Below are positions 19,345 through 28,453 of a stretch of 64,000 nt of DNA, piece by piece; the stretch's first letter is position 1; each line of letters begins with the position of its first letter. Position numbers and translations under genes: made by a program. Below the pieces are notes generated by a model that did no database searches, was not told where the DNA came from, and saw only the letters and a program-made list of their open reading frames with translations. The stretch comes from Exiguobacterium antarcticum DSM 14480 (GTDB lineage: Bacteria > Bacillota > Bacilli > Exiguobacteriales > Exiguobacteriaceae): assembly GCF_000685865.1 (NCBI RefSeq), contig NZ_JMKS01000003.1:434001-498000 (forward strand). Reading direction: 5' to 3'.

Positions 19345-20610
19345 TTACGCCGTTTCTTTTTCTTTCCCTTGTTCAATTGTACCATCTTTCAGCTCAAGCG
19401 TCGGACCGCGCTTTCCAGTCAACGTTTCCGCTGTGATGATGACTTTCGCGATATCTTCACGGGACGGTATTTCGAACATGATTTCGAGCATCGTTTCTTC
19501 GATGATTGAACGTAAACCACGTGCACCGGTTTTCCGTTTAATCGCGAGTTTCGCGATTTCAACCAACGCTTCATCTGTGAAGTCGAGTTCGACATCATCC
19601 AGTTGAAGCATTTTTTTGTATTGTTTGACGAGTGCATTTTTCGGTTTTGTTAAGATTTGGACGAGTGCATCCTCATCAAGTGGTTCGAGTGTCGCCATGA
19701 CTGGTAAACGCCCGATAAACTCCGGAATCAATCCGAATTTCTGTAAATCTTCCGGTAAAGCAGCCGCAAGGATTTCTTTTTGTGTCAAGTTACGGTTCTC
19801 AGAATCGTTTCCGAATCCGATGACCTTTTTACCAAGACGACGTTTAATCGATTGGTCGATCCCGTCAAAGGCACCACCAACGATGAACAAGATGTTCGTC
19901 GTATCGATTTGAATGAATTCTTGATGCGGATGTTTCCGGCCACCTTGTGGCGGAACGCTTGCAACTGTACCTTCTAAGATTTTCAGAAGGGCTTGTTGTA
20001 CCCCTTCACCTGAGACATCACGTGTAATTGACGGATTCTCAGATTTACGGGCAATTTTATCGATTTCATCGATGTAGATGATACCTTTTTCTGCTTTTTC
20101 GACATCATAATCAGCAGCTTGAATGAGTTTTAAGAGAATGTTCTCAACATCTTCCCCAACATATCCGGCTTCCGTCAGACTTGTCGCATCCGCGATTGCG
20201 AACGGAACATTCAGAATACGAGCCATCGTTTGTGCGAGGAGTGTTTTACCACTACCAGTCGGTCCGATCATGACGATGTTCGATTTCGATAACTCGACGT
20301 CATCCGCACGGCCACCTGCATTGATCCGTTTATAATGATTATACATCGCGACAGATAATGATTTTTTCGCTTTTTCCTGTCCGATGACATAGTCATTTAA
20401 AGTCGCACGGATTTCATGCGGTTTCGGTACGTTTTTTAGTTCGACTTCTTCTTCTGTACCAAGCTCTTCTTCGACGATTTCGTTACAGAGTTCGATACAT
20501 TCATCGCAAATGTAAACGCCAGGTCCAGCAACAAGTTTGCGCACTTGTTCTTGTGTCTTTCCGCAGAAAGAACATTTTAGCTGACCTTTTTCTTCGTTAA
20601 ATTTAAACAT
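19345..20610 (-). CDS. clpX: ClpX ATPase subunit of the ClpXP protease
   Basis: ClpX unfolds tagged proteins and feeds them to ClpP. The 421-residue protein has the N-terminal zinc-binding domain with C13, C16, C35 and C38, Walker A GPTGSGKT, Walker [10 protein letters not shown] and the ClpP-docking IGF loop (KKVIGFGND). The start at 20610 follows AAAGGGG, and 421 residues is the usual length. It has its own promoter between tig and clpX. Confidence 0.97.
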   Translation of the reverse strand: MFKFNEEKGQLKCSFCGKTQEQVRKLVAGPGVYICDECIELCNEIVEEELGTEEEVELKNVPKPHEIRATLNDYVIGQEKAKKSLSVAMYNHYKRINAGGRADDVELSKSNIVMIGPTGSGKTLLAQTMARILNVPFAIADATSLTEAGYVGEDVENILLKLIQAADYDVEKAEKGIIYIDEIDKIARKSENPSITRDVSGEGVQQALLKILEGTVASVPPQGGRKHPHQEFIQIDTTNILFIVGGAFDGIDQSIKRRLGKKVIGFGNDSENRNLTQKEILAAALPEDLQKFGLIPEFIGRLPVMATLEPLDEDALVQILTKPKNALVKQYKKMLQLDDVELDFTDEALVEIAKLAIKRKTGARGLRSIIEETMLEIMFEIPSREDIAKVIITAETLTGKRGPTLELKDGTIEQGKEKETA

Positions 20611-20682
20611 AAAGGTCCACCCCTTTAACGTGGAAGTTGTATAGATCTGTTTCGCATCTATTCTCACGTTTTACTATTTATG

Positions 20683-20712
20683 ATTGTAGCATGAACAAGG
20701 AAACTCTTTCAA
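20683..20712 (-). promoter_or_regulatory. clpX promoter
   Basis: TTGAAA (20707-20712), an 18-base spacer and TGC-TACAAT (extended -10, hexamer 20683-20688) read on the minus strand, about 70 bases before the clpX start. Confidence 0.7.
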
Positions 20713-20783
20713 ATCTTGGAGGAGCGTTTTACAGTTTGATTTGAAATTTAAAATTTTCTTTGTCCTTGTTTGACCTATCGTAC

Positions 20784-20825
20784 AAAAAAATCGACTTCAA
20801 GACCAGAAATTGGGCTTGAAGTCGA
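20784..20825 (-). terminator. Terminator after tig
   Basis: A perfect 12-bp stem (20790-20801 with 20814-20825) is followed by seven T on the minus strand. Confidence 0.9.
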
Positions 20826-20843
20826 TTCGTTCGGTTGGTTTGC

Positions 20844-22136
20844 TTATTTTGCTTTTGCGTTGTCAACGAGAACATCGATTGCTTTACGGAATTGAAGATC
20901 ACCTTTAAGTGTATCGAGTCCGCCTTGTGGAGCAAGCATCGTTTCAAGTTGATCAGCAGGAATGTTGTAGAGTTCAGACATTGACTGAAGTTCAGCTTGT
21001 GCTTCTTCTTCTGTCACTTCAATCTTTTCATCTGCAACGATTTGTTTCAGAACGAGACGTGCTTTGACACGTTCTTCTGCTTGTTCTTTCATTTCAGTAC
21101 GCATCGCTTCTTCAGTCGTTCCAGTTAACTGGAAGTACATGTTGAGGTCGATACCTTGTGACTGAATGCGTTGTGTGAATTCTTGGACCATACGCTCAAC
21201 TTCGTTTTCAACCATGACTTCTGGAAGATCAACTGTCGCGTTTTTCGTCGCTTCTTCAACCAACTCATCACGCATTGAAGCATCTGCTTCTTGTTTGCGT
21301 GTGTTTTCAAGACGTGTGCGGATTTTTGTTTTCAACTCATCAAGAGAAGAAACTTCTTCGTCCATTTCTTTAGCGAACTCATCTGTCAATTCAGGAAGTT
21401 CCTGAGCTTTGACTTCATGAATCGTTACTTTGAACGTAACTGGTTTTCCAGCGAGTGATGCTTCATGGTACTCTTCTGGGAAGGTTACGTCGATGTCTTT
21501 TTGTTCGCCTGTTTTTAGGCCAACCATCTGCTCTTCAAATCCTGGAATGAAGTTTCCAGAACCGATGACGAGTGAGTAGTTTTCTGCAGTACCGCCGTCG
21601 AATTGGTTTTCCCCATCGAAACCTGCGAAGTCGAATACGACTGTATCGCCATTTTCGATAGCGCCCTCTTCTTTAACGACGAGCTCTGCGCCACGCTCTT
21701 GCATTGTTTTGAGTTCAGCATCGACATCTTCGTCTGTAACGTCTGTTTCGACTGCTGTGTACTCAAGACCTTTGTACTCACCAAGTGTAGCGTCCGGCTC
21801 GATCACGAATGTGATTTTGAACGCAACTGGTTTTCCTTTTTCGAGTGTTTCGACGTCGATGTTATCAAGCGCGATTGGCTCGATTCCTGATTCGACGACT
21901 GCACCTTCGATTGTATCTTGATATAAGATATCAAGTGCATCTTGGTAAAGTGCTTCTTCGCCGTACATTTTGTTAAACATTGTGCGTGGCATTTTTCCTT
22001 TACGGAAACCTGGTGTGTTCAATGTCTTGACGACTTTTTTGAACGCTTGGTCTACCGCTTTATCAAATGCTTCAGCAGGCGCTTCATACGTGAGAACGCC
22101 GAGGCTACCTGATTGTTTTTCCCATTTTGCAGTCAT
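20844..22136 (-). CDS. tig: Trigger factor
   Basis: Trigger factor is the ribosome-bound chaperone and peptidyl-prolyl isomerase that meets nascent chains. The 430-residue protein has the ribosome-binding signature GFRKGKMPR near residue 44, the FKBP-type domain from about 160 with GDTVVFDFAGF, and a long helical C-terminal chaperone domain. The start at 22136 (MTAKWEKQ) follows GGAGG. It ends a short transcription unit with its own extended -10 promoter and strong terminator. Confidence 0.97.
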   Translation of the reverse strand: MTAKWEKQSGSLGVLTYEAPAEAFDKAVDQAFKKVVKTLNTPGFRKGKMPRTMFNKMYGEEALYQDALDILYQDTIEGAVVESGIEPIALDNIDVETLEKGKPVAFKITFVIEPDATLGEYKGLEYTAVETDVTDEDVDAELKTMQERGAELVVKEEGAIENGDTVVFDFAGFDGENQFDGGTAENYSLVIGSGNFIPGFEEQMVGLKTGEQKDIDVTFPEEYHEASLAGKPVTFKVTIHEVKAQELPELTDEFAKEMDEEVSSLDELKTKIRTRLENTRKQEADASMRDELVEEATKNATVDLPEVMVENEVERMVQEFTQRIQSQGIDLNMYFQLTGTTEEAMRTEMKEQAEERVKARLVLKQIVADEKIEVTEEEAQAELQSMSELYNIPADQLETMLAPQGGLDTLKGDLQFRKAIDVLVDNAKAK

Positions 22137-22189
22137 GCTGAGTCCCTCCAAAAATGTCAATTAGCGTACATGTGTGTACAACAAGTCAC

Positions 22190-22195
22190 ATTATA
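22190..22195 (-). promoter_or_regulatory. Extended -10 promoter of tig
   Basis: TGC-TATAAT on the minus strand, about 54 bases upstream of the start. No good -35 hexamer is visible, as is usual for extended -10 promoters. Confidence 0.55.
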
Positions 22196-22245
22196 GCACA
22201 ATCTTTCTTAGGATTACCACTGTTGAACGAGGCAATTACCTTGAA

Positions 22246-23262
22246 TTACTGAAGTAAGGCCTGCTCATACATCGTTCCCTCCGGCAGTAATAAATGGACA
22301 GCCCGGTAAATCTTTTGCGCCTGCTGCCCAAGACCGCCTGGTGGCATCTCCGAGACGAAGTCCAGTTCGGCTAGTTCTTCAATAGCGTCAAGCCAGTCGT
22401 CGAGAGGTTCACTGCGATCGATCCTTTCGTCAGGAAAGAGGATTTGATACCAGTTCATGAATAAAATCGCCTTAAAGGGATCCATCCGTTCTAGAGCAAA
22501 TGCTGCATCAGCAAAACGTTGTAATTGATCCGTCTGCGTTTTCATATAAACTTCAAGTTGCTCGGCGTGATCAAACGCCATCCATATATCGAATGCTTCA
22601 TTTTCAACATACAGTGGATACAAGCGTTCGTCTCTCGGAATTTGGCCGAGCAACAAGTGACTGACCAATACACTCTGATGCTGTACGTCACGACCGGTTA
22701 AATAGTCACTCGCTATATACTTCGCCAATGACGGATGGTTCACCAAAGAGGTTTGCCCAACCCCTCGCATTTGTTCGACGATCGTACCGTGCCGATACAG
22801 TTCGATCCACTCTTCTTCCGTCAGGTCCCCTGACGGTTTCCCTTCTAGCTGGAGATAGGCAGAGTCATCCGTTTGTTGTTTCGCACGTAATGTTTTTTTC
22901 CGGAACTGAGCCACTTCTTCTAGTTTCAAGGATAATCCATAAGGGAGGTAAGGAGAAGCTGTCCGCAGCGCAAGATCAAACGAATAACGTTCTCCCCTTT
23001 CATACATGAATATCGCCATGACTTGCTCGACACCGTCCAACCGAAGATACGGTTCGACGACTGCCGAATACGATTCGGTGCCATCCTCCATCGCTAAATA
23101 GGCTTCCTGAATCGTATAGAGGAGATACAACACATCATCTTCTGACGCCAATTCTGATAACCGACCTACTTCGATTGCCAGCTCTTGACGATTTAATGCG
23201 GCGAGTCGTTTTTGTTCGATTGCCAACGGCTGTTCCATCCAACGTGATTGATGCATCATCAT
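22246..23262 (-). CDS. YsoA-like helical repeat protein
   Basis: This 338-residue protein lies immediately upstream of tig, where B. subtilis carries ysoA, a tetratricopeptide-type protein of about the same length. It is largely helical and acidic, with no signal peptide, membrane segment or recognisable catalytic motif. Three successive ATG codons start the frame; AAAGGTGG is best spaced for the third (23256). The function is unknown. The assignment rests on position, length and helical composition, so it is tentative. Confidence 0.65.
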   Translation of the reverse strand: MMMHQSRWMEQPLAIEQKRLAALNRQELAIEVGRLSELASEDDVLYLLYTIQEAYLAMEDGTESYSAVVEPYLRLDGVEQVMAIFMYERGERYSFDLALRTASPYLPYGLSLKLEEVAQFRKKTLRAKQQTDDSAYLQLEGKPSGDLTEEEWIELYRHGTIVEQMRGVGQTSLVNHPSLAKYIASDYLTGRDVQHQSVLVSHLLLGQIPRDERLYPLYVENEAFDIWMAFDHAEQLEVYMKTQTDQLQRFADAAFALERMDPFKAILFMNWYQILFPDERIDRSEPLDDWLDAIEELAELDFVSEMPPGGLGQQAQKIYRAVHLLLPEGTMYEQALLQ

Positions 23263-23276
23263 TCCACCTTTGTTGA

Positions 23277-23825
23277 TTACTTCGTAAACGGATCAAGTAA
23301 CGATGTCCAGTTCGAAATCGCTTCTTGTAGCTGACCCGCTTGTTCAATCCCCATCTTGTTTAGTGTATCGAGCGACACGTCGGCTTCTAACAGGCGTGTG
23401 ATATCTTCTGATTGGTTGACGTATTGCTCTAATTTCTCACTGAGATTCTTTAGTTCTGCTGGCGGACTTTCTAAGCCGGCAAGTCGCTCATCGATTTGAT
23501 TCAATTCTTCGTTTAATTGTTGGACGGTCCCGTCATTTTTCAGCTGTTCGATTTGCTGGTCGAGGGCTTGTTCCGGATTGGCGGAGTCACGCGCTTCAGT
23601 TGCCGCTTGATCCAACTTTGCAGATAACTCGGATGTCACCTTTGACGTATCTTGGGCAATATCTTGTAATTGACTAGCGTAATCCACGCTATTTTTAACA
23701 TCCGTCACTTGTTGTTTCGCATTGTCCACTGTATCTGTAACCTCACTACATCCAGCTAACGCAACTGTCAGCAGCAGGATTCCACTCATTCGTTTCATCA
23801 TCTCTTTCATCCCTTTCAAGTTCAT
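23277..23825 (-). CDS. Lipoprotein, DUF6376-like
   Basis: The 182-residue protein has a lipoprotein signal peptide: basic start, hydrophobic stretch GILLLTVALAG and lipobox LAGC. The mature part is acidic and strongly helical, with coiled-coil heptads (VDNAKQQVTDV, LDQQIEQLKND). It would be anchored outside the membrane. It resembles small Bacillus lipoproteins of the DUF6376 type, from memory and not verified. Alternative starts at 23810 or 23801 fit the AAAGGG site better than 23825. It is followed by the ysoA-like gene after 14 bases. Function unknown. Confidence 0.7.
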   Translation of the reverse strand: MNLKGMKEMMKRMSGILLLTVALAGCSEVTDTVDNAKQQVTDVKNSVDYASQLQDIAQDTSKVTSELSAKLDQAATEARDSANPEQALDQQIEQLKNDGTVQQLNEELNQIDERLAGLESPPAELKNLSEKLEQYVNQSEDITRLLEADVSLDTLNKMGIEQAGQLQEAISNWTSLLDPFTK

Positions 23826-23855
23826 GATACCTTAATTATACATGATAAAAGTCCT

Positions 23856-23890
23856 AAAAAAAAGAGACCTCCCTCGTAAGGGAAGTCTCT
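23856..23890 (-). terminator. Terminator after tRNA-Arg
   Basis: The stem AGAGAC-TTCCCT/AGGGAGGTCTCT (23863-23874 with 23879-23890) is followed by eight T on the minus strand, 14 bases beyond the tRNA 3' end. Confidence 0.88.
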
Positions 23891-23903
23891 ATTTTAATTA
23901 TAG

Positions 23904-23977
<74 letters not shown>

Positions 23978-24044
23978 GTGTCAACACGAATAAACTATAC
24001 TAAAACAATTCTTTCGTGTCAATCACATTGGTAAAAACTATTTT

Positions 24045-24551
24045 TTAAAGTGTCCCGTCAAAGTGTAAAGCATTGATCCGTTCACCTGTCGTATCGTAAA
24101 AATCGACGATAAAATCGGATCCATCCAGTGTCAGTAAGGCGTATGTCTTTTCTGGACGATGACGTGGCATCCGAATCGAACCTGGATTGATGAACAGTTT
24201 CCCATCTCGTTGTTCTGCCTTAGCGACATGCGAATGTCCGTATAATACGATTGCCGCATCTTTTTGGTCCGCATGATGGACCAATTGATCCAAACTGTAT
24301 TTGACGTCTTGACGATGCCCATGTAAACAGAGGACCCGGTAAGCACCTAAGTCTTCGATTACTTCATCTGAAAAATCGTTTCCGTAATCACAATTTCCTT
24401 TGACGACGCGATAGGGATATAACGATTCCGAATCTCCCGTCAGCTGAGAATCACCGCAATGAAAGGCAACATCTGCTTCTTGGTGGCGGTTGAATATCGT
24501 CAATAGTTCCTGATCGAGACCATGGCTGTCACTTACGATTAACGCTTTCAT
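24045..24551 (-). CDS. ysnB: YfcE/YsnB-type metallophosphoesterase
   Basis: The 168-residue protein has the calcineurin-like metal-binding motifs in order: DSHG (residues 8-11), GD (33-34), GNCD (52-55), HGH (77-79) and GHSH. The family hydrolyses phosphodiesters in vitro; the physiological substrate is unknown. It follows rdgB by six bases, matching the B. subtilis order rph-ysnA-ysnB. Confidence 0.92.
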   Translation of the reverse strand: MKALIVSDSHGLDQELLTIFNRHQEADVAFHCGDSQLTGDSESLYPYRVVKGNCDYGNDFSDEVIEDLGAYRVLCLHGHRQDVKYSLDQLVHHADQKDAAIVLYGHSHVAKAEQRDGKLFINPGSIRMPRHRPEKTYALLTLDGSDFIVDFYDTTGERINALHFDGTL

Positions 24552-24557
24552 CTAAAA

Positions 24558-25154
24558 TCACTCTCCCAAAAAAGTAGTTAATGCCGCTTCAAGTTTTCGC
24601 AATGCTTGTCCACGATGGCTGATGGTCGCCTTTTCACTTTTCGTTAATTCGGCTGCCGTCTGATTTAATGACGGAATGAGGAACAACGGATCGTAACCAA
24701 AACCGTTTGTCCCTTTCGCTTCAAATCCAATCTGCCCTTCCATCGTCCCGCGAACGGTCAAGGTTTCGCCCGACGGTTTTGCAAGTGACAAAGCACAGAC
24801 AAAACGAGCTGTTCGTTGTTCTGCTGGTACGTGTGCTAATTTTTTTAACAATAAGGCATTGTTCGCCTCATCTGATTTGTTTTCGCCTGCAAAACGTGCA
24901 GAATAGACGCCGGGTGCACCGTCTAACGCATCGACTTCAAGACCAGAGTCGTCCGAAAGCACAGCATGACCGAAGTAGGACGCGGCCTCAATTGATTTCA
25001 GTTCAGCATTCTCTTCAAACGTCGAGCCGGTTTCTTCCGTTTCAGGAGCCGAATCGTAATCGAGTAAGGACTCGACCTCATAGCCGAGCCGTCCAAGCAT
25101 CGTCTTGAATTCGTTTACTTTACCAGGATTTCTGGTCGCGACGATAATCTTCAT
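24558..25154 (-). CDS. rdgB: dITP/XTP pyrophosphatase (RdgB/HAM1)
   Basis: It removes non-canonical purine nucleotides (XTP, dITP) from the pool by cleaving them to monophosphates. The 198-residue protein opens with [12 protein letters not shown] and has [11 protein letters not shown] and FGYDPLF, the family signatures. The ATG at 25154 is preceded by AGGTGGAG and overlaps the rph stop by four bases. B. subtilis calls the equivalent ysnA. Confidence 0.95.
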   Translation of the reverse strand: MKIIVATRNPGKVNEFKTMLGRLGYEVESLLDYDSAPETEETGSTFEENAELKSIEAASYFGHAVLSDDSGLEVDALDGAPGVYSARFAGENKSDEANNALLLKKLAHVPAEQRTARFVCALSLAKPSGETLTVRGTMEGQIGFEAKGTNGFGYDPLFLIPSLNQTAAELTKSEKATISHRGQALRKLEAALTTFLGE

Positions 25155-25903
25155 CCGTGCTCCACCTCTTCTCCGACGTACCACCAGGACGCTCCTAAAG
25201 CTTGTTCAGCCGCATGGAGCAGTTCTTCAATACCCTTTTCCCCAAGTTCGAGCATATCGAGCATTTCTTTTCGAGAAAACGTTGCTTCTTCGCCCGTTGC
25301 TTGTAATTCAACGATCTTACCCGACGAGGTCATGACGAGATTCAAATCGACATCTGCCGCAGCGTCTTCTTCATAACAAAGATCAAGCAACAAATCCGTC
25401 CCGACTTTGCCGACCGAAACTGCCGCGATGCCTTCCTTGATTGGTGTATCCGTTAACTTCCCGCTTTGAATCAGTCCATCCACCGCTAAGACGAGTGCTA
25501 AAAAACCACCCGTGATTGCAGCCGTACGTGTCCCGCCATCTGCCTGCAACACGTCACAGTCAATCCAAATCGTCCGTTCACCCAATTTTTCAAGATTGAC
25601 GACAGAACGTAACGCCCGACTGATCAAACGCTGAATCTCCATCGTCCGTCCGGTTTGTTTTCCTCGGACCGACTCTCGACCGGTCCGTTGCGCCGTCGCG
25701 CGTGGTAACATCGCATATTCGGCATTAATCCATCCTTGACGTTTCCCGCGTAAAAAAGGCGGAACTTTTTCTTCGACCGTCGCTGTACATAAGACACGCG
25801 TATCTCCGACTGAAATCAGAACGGATCCTTCTGCGTGTTTATTAACACCCGTCTCAAAATGAATCGTTCGCATGTCTGCTTGTGCTCTTTGATCTAAACG
25901 CAT
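25151..25903 (-). CDS. rph: Ribonuclease PH
   Basis: RNase PH trims tRNA 3' ends by phosphorolysis. The 250-residue protein has the family features [14 protein letters not shown], the phosphate-site arginines in [12 protein letters not shown] and [17 protein letters not shown]. The start overlaps the murI end by 10 bases, so murI-rph-rdgB-ysnB is one operon. The gerM gene found here in Bacillus is missing. Confidence 0.96.
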   Translation of the reverse strand: MRLDQRAQADMRTIHFETGVNKHAEGSVLISVGDTRVLCTATVEEKVPPFLRGKRQGWINAEYAMLPRATAQRTGRESVRGKQTGRTMEIQRLISRALRSVVNLEKLGERTIWIDCDVLQADGGTRTAAITGGFLALVLAVDGLIQSGKLTDTPIKEGIAAVSVGKVGTDLLLDLCYEEDAAADVDLNLVMTSSGKIVELQATGEEATFSRKEMLDMLELGEKGIEELLHAAEQALGASWWYVGEEVEHG

Positions 25904-26709
25904 TTTTCTTCCTCCGTTCCTAACACTAACCGTTCGGCTTGAATCGGTTGATTCAACCAGTCACTCGCAATCCGTTCAAAAGACCGTGTATCTCCCGTCG
26001 CATGGTAGACATGTTCCGGGACGGTGTCATGTGCTGCTGTGATTCCGTTGTAATCCAGTAAGGCACCGACTTCAAGCGCCGTCTCGTCCCCAGAAGAAAT
26101 CAATTGGACATTCGGTCCGATGACTCGTCCAATCACTTCTGCCAGTAGCGGATAATGGGTACAGCCTAAAATCAACGTATCCATGTCATAGGCGAGCAAC
26201 GGTTTTAATGTATTGGCGACGACACGCTCGACATACGCTCCGGTTGTCTGTGAGGACTCAACGAGTGGAACGAATGGCGGACAAGCCAGTGATTCGACGA
26301 CGACCTGCCCTTCGACGTGACGCAAGGCTTTTTCATACGAGTTACTTTCAATCGTCATTTTTGTGCCGATGACACCGATTCGTTTCGACCGTGTGACTTT
26401 AACTGCTGCTCGCGCTCCCGGATCGATGACGCCGATGATTGGAATCGACAACTTTTGTCGTGCTTCTTTTAAGACGACCGCCGTTGCCGTATTGCAGGCG
26501 ATGACGATCAGTTTGACATCTTGCGCTACGAGGAAATCAATCATTTCCCATGTAAACTGGCGAATCTCTTCTTCTGGTCGAGGACCGTACGGACACCGTA
26601 ATGTGTCTCCGACATATATGATTTGTTCATGGGGAAGCTGACGCATCAATTCCCGCGCCACGGTCAATCCACCGACCCCAGAATCTAATACTCCAATTGA
26701 TCTGTTCAC
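25894..26709 (-). CDS. murI: Glutamate racemase
   Basis: It supplies D-glutamate for peptidoglycan. The 271-residue protein starts [12 protein letters not shown] and contains the two catalytic cysteines in VIACNTATA (about residue 72) and LGCTHYPLL (about 184), plus [10 protein letters not shown]. The start codon is GTG with AGGTGAGGGG upstream. The corresponding Bacillus gene is racE in the same neighbourhood. Confidence 0.95.
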   Translation of the reverse strand: MNRSIGVLDSGVGGLTVARELMRQLPHEQIIYVGDTLRCPYGPRPEEEIRQFTWEMIDFLVAQDVKLIVIACNTATAVVLKEARQKLSIPIIGVIDPGARAAVKVTRSKRIGVIGTKMTIESNSYEKALRHVEGQVVVESLACPPFVPLVESSQTTGAYVERVVANTLKPLLAYDMDTLILGCTHYPLLAEVIGRVIGPNVQLISSGDETALEVGALLDYNGITAAHDTVPEHVYHATGDTRSFERIASDWLNQPIQAERLVLGTEEEKCV

Positions 26710-26742
26710 GTTTTCCCCTCACCTTCCTCTCTCATATGGTAA

Positions 26743-26774
26743 CAAAAAAGGACGACGGTGCAAGACCGGCGTCC
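26743..26774 (-). terminator. Terminator after the HPr gene
   Basis: A 10-bp stem (26750-26759 with 26765-26774, one mismatch pair) and a 5-base loop are followed by TTTTTT on the minus strand. Confidence 0.88.
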
Positions 26775-26793
26775 AAGAATGTACGATAAAGGA

Positions 26794-27057
26794 TTACTGA
26801 GCAAGACCTTCGCTTGTCAGCATATCTGAAAGAGTCGTGATTGCTTCAGAAGCATCGTCACCGTTTGCAACGATTTTGATGTCTGAATCTTTTGCGATTC
26901 CGAGTGAAAGAACACCCATGATCGACTTGAGGTTAACAGTCTTTCCGTTGTATTCCAAGTTGATGTCTGATTGGAATTTAGAAGCTGTGTTGACGAGTTG
27001 TGTTGCCGGACGAGCATGAATGCCTGAATCCGCGATGACTTTGAATGTTTTTTCCAT
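26794..27057 (-). CDS. ptsH: HPr-family phosphocarrier protein
   Basis: The 87-residue protein carries phosphate in the sugar phosphotransferase system. The active-site histidine is present (H14 in SGIHARPAT), so it is HPr rather than Crh. The regulatory serine (S45 in [11 protein letters not shown]) is also present, so it could be phosphorylated by HPr kinase and act as co-repressor with CcpA. No ptsI follows; it is bounded by its own terminator. In B. subtilis gerE-ysmB occupy this spot. Whether this is the only HPr of the genome cannot be told here, so ptsH is a functional label. Confidence 0.9.
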   Translation of the reverse strand: MEKTFKVIADSGIHARPATQLVNTASKFQSDINLEYNGKTVNLKSIMGVLSLGIAKDSDIKIVANGDDASEAITTLSDMLTSEGLAQ

Positions 27058-27122
27058 GATTAAGAAATCTCCCTCCACTAATAACGTACTAGTGAGTCGT
27101 TTTCGAATATGTGAACTCATTA

Positions 27123-27578
27123 TCAAATGATAACGGATTCGAATCGATTCTGCAAGGAATTTTTATACGCTTCATTCCAAGCAAACGCATTCCCGGAACG
27201 ATCAATCTGCACCATCGAGGTCCGACCGGTGAACATCAATTCATCCTGTTCGCTGAACGCGGCATAATGGACATCACACGAGGCTGTTCCGACCTGAACC
27301 GGGTAAGCATAGACGGCGAGACGCGCCCGTGGATAGACTTGACGGATGTAATTACACTGGGCATCCGCAACGACGACAATCCCGTCGTCTGAAAGCGAAT
27401 AACCGGTTTCTTCAAGCATCAACGTTCGGACATCCTCAAAGTAGACGAACGGGACACGGTTGTTCATATGTCCATAGGCATCCGTTTCTGCAAACCGGAC
27501 CGCAACATCAAGTCGCGTGCCATGTTTCATTTGTTCTAACCATTGATCGAGATCATGAATATAACTAGGTACACGCAC
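27123..27578 (-). CDS. ysmA: Hotdog-fold acyl-CoA thioesterase, YsmA-like
   Basis: The 151-residue protein has the 4HBT hotdog pattern: [14 protein letters not shown] with the catalytic Asp region near residue 30, then FVYFEDVR and a mixed sheet. It probably hydrolyses an acyl-CoA. It follows sdhB as in B. subtilis (sdhCAB-ysmA). The frame is open further upstream, but the GTG at 27578 lies eight bases after AGGAGG and gives [11 protein letters not shown], so I prefer it. Confidence 0.85.
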   Translation of the reverse strand: MRVPSYIHDLDQWLEQMKHGTRLDVAVRFAETDAYGHMNNRVPFVYFEDVRTLMLEETGYSLSDDGIVVVADAQCNYIRQVYPRARLAVYAYPVQVGTASCDVHYAAFSEQDELMFTGRTSMVQIDRSGNAFAWNEAYKNSLQNRFESVII

Positions 27579-27600
27579 GGAAATTTCCTCCTCTAAAAAT

Positions 27601-27629
27601 ATAAAAAGAAGGAGCAAGGCCCCTTCTTT
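27601..27629 (-). terminator. Terminator after sdhB
   Basis: The stem AAAGAAGGGGC/GCTCCTTCTTT with loop CTT (27605-27615 with 27619-27629) is followed by TTTAT on the minus strand. It ends the sdhCAB operon before ysmA. Confidence 0.8.
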
Positions 27630-27646
27630 AATTTTACGTTTTCGTA

Positions 27647-28453
27647 TTAACGACTGACTGCTTCTCCCGTACGTCCTTCGTCACTGCCGAAGAATTTCTT
27701 GAAGGAGTGCAACGTCGTTTGACGGTTCATCGCTGCGATTGATGTCGTCAATGGAATCCCTTTCGGACACACTTCAACACAGTTTTGTGCGTTTCCGCAC
27801 TGCATGATTCCGCCGTCTTCCATCAAAGCTTCAAGACGCTCTTCTTTGTGGAACGCACCTGTTGGATGCGAATTGAACAGACGGACTTGCGAGAGTGCAG
27901 CCGGTCCGATGAAGTTCGACCGATCATTGACGTTCGGACATGCTTCGAGACAGACGCCACAAGTCATACATTTCGAAAGTTCGTATGCCCATTGGCGTTT
28001 GTTTTCCGGCATCCGTGGTCCCGGACCTAAATCATACGTACCGTCGATTGGGACCCATGCTTTGACTTTTTTCAAGGCATCAAACATCCGTTGACGGTCG
28101 ACTTGAAGGTCACGGACGATTGGGAACGTCTGCATCGGTTGAAGACGAATCGGTTGCTCGAGCTTGTCGACAAGTGCCGTACAGGATTGACGAGGTGTTC
28201 CGTTGATGACCATCGAGCACGCGCCGCATACTTCTTCGAGACATCCCATGTCCCAGTTGATTGGCGTCGTTTTTTCACCGGCTGCGTTGACCGGATTACG
28301 ACGAATCTCCATCAGTGCAGAGATGACATTCATGTTTGGACGATACGGCACTTCAAAGGCTTCATCATATGCTTTCCCATCCGGTCCATCTTGACGTTGG
28401 ACGATGAACTGAACCGGTTTTTGATTCGTTTTCTGTTCGAGTGGTGTCGCCAT
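27647..28453 (-). CDS. sdhB: Succinate dehydrogenase iron-sulfur subunit
   Basis: SdhB passes electrons from the flavin subunit to the quinone site of complex II at the inner face of the membrane. The 268-residue protein has the [2Fe-2S] motif around CGACSMVINGTPRQSC and the ferredoxin-type clusters in CMTCGVCLEACP and CVEVCPKGIPL. Its ATG shares one base with the sdhA stop (TAATG), giving tight coupling. Confidence 0.97.
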   Translation of the reverse strand: MATPLEQKTNQKPVQFIVQRQDGPDGKAYDEAFEVPYRPNMNVISALMEIRRNPVNAAGEKTTPINWDMGCLEEVCGACSMVINGTPRQSCTALVDKLEQPIRLQPMQTFPIVRDLQVDRQRMFDALKKVKAWVPIDGTYDLGPGPRMPENKRQWAYELSKCMTCGVCLEACPNVNDRSNFIGPAALSQVRLFNSHPTGAFHKEERLEALMEDGGIMQCGNAQNCVEVCPKGIPLTTSIAAMNRQTTLHSFKKFFGSDEGRTGEAVSR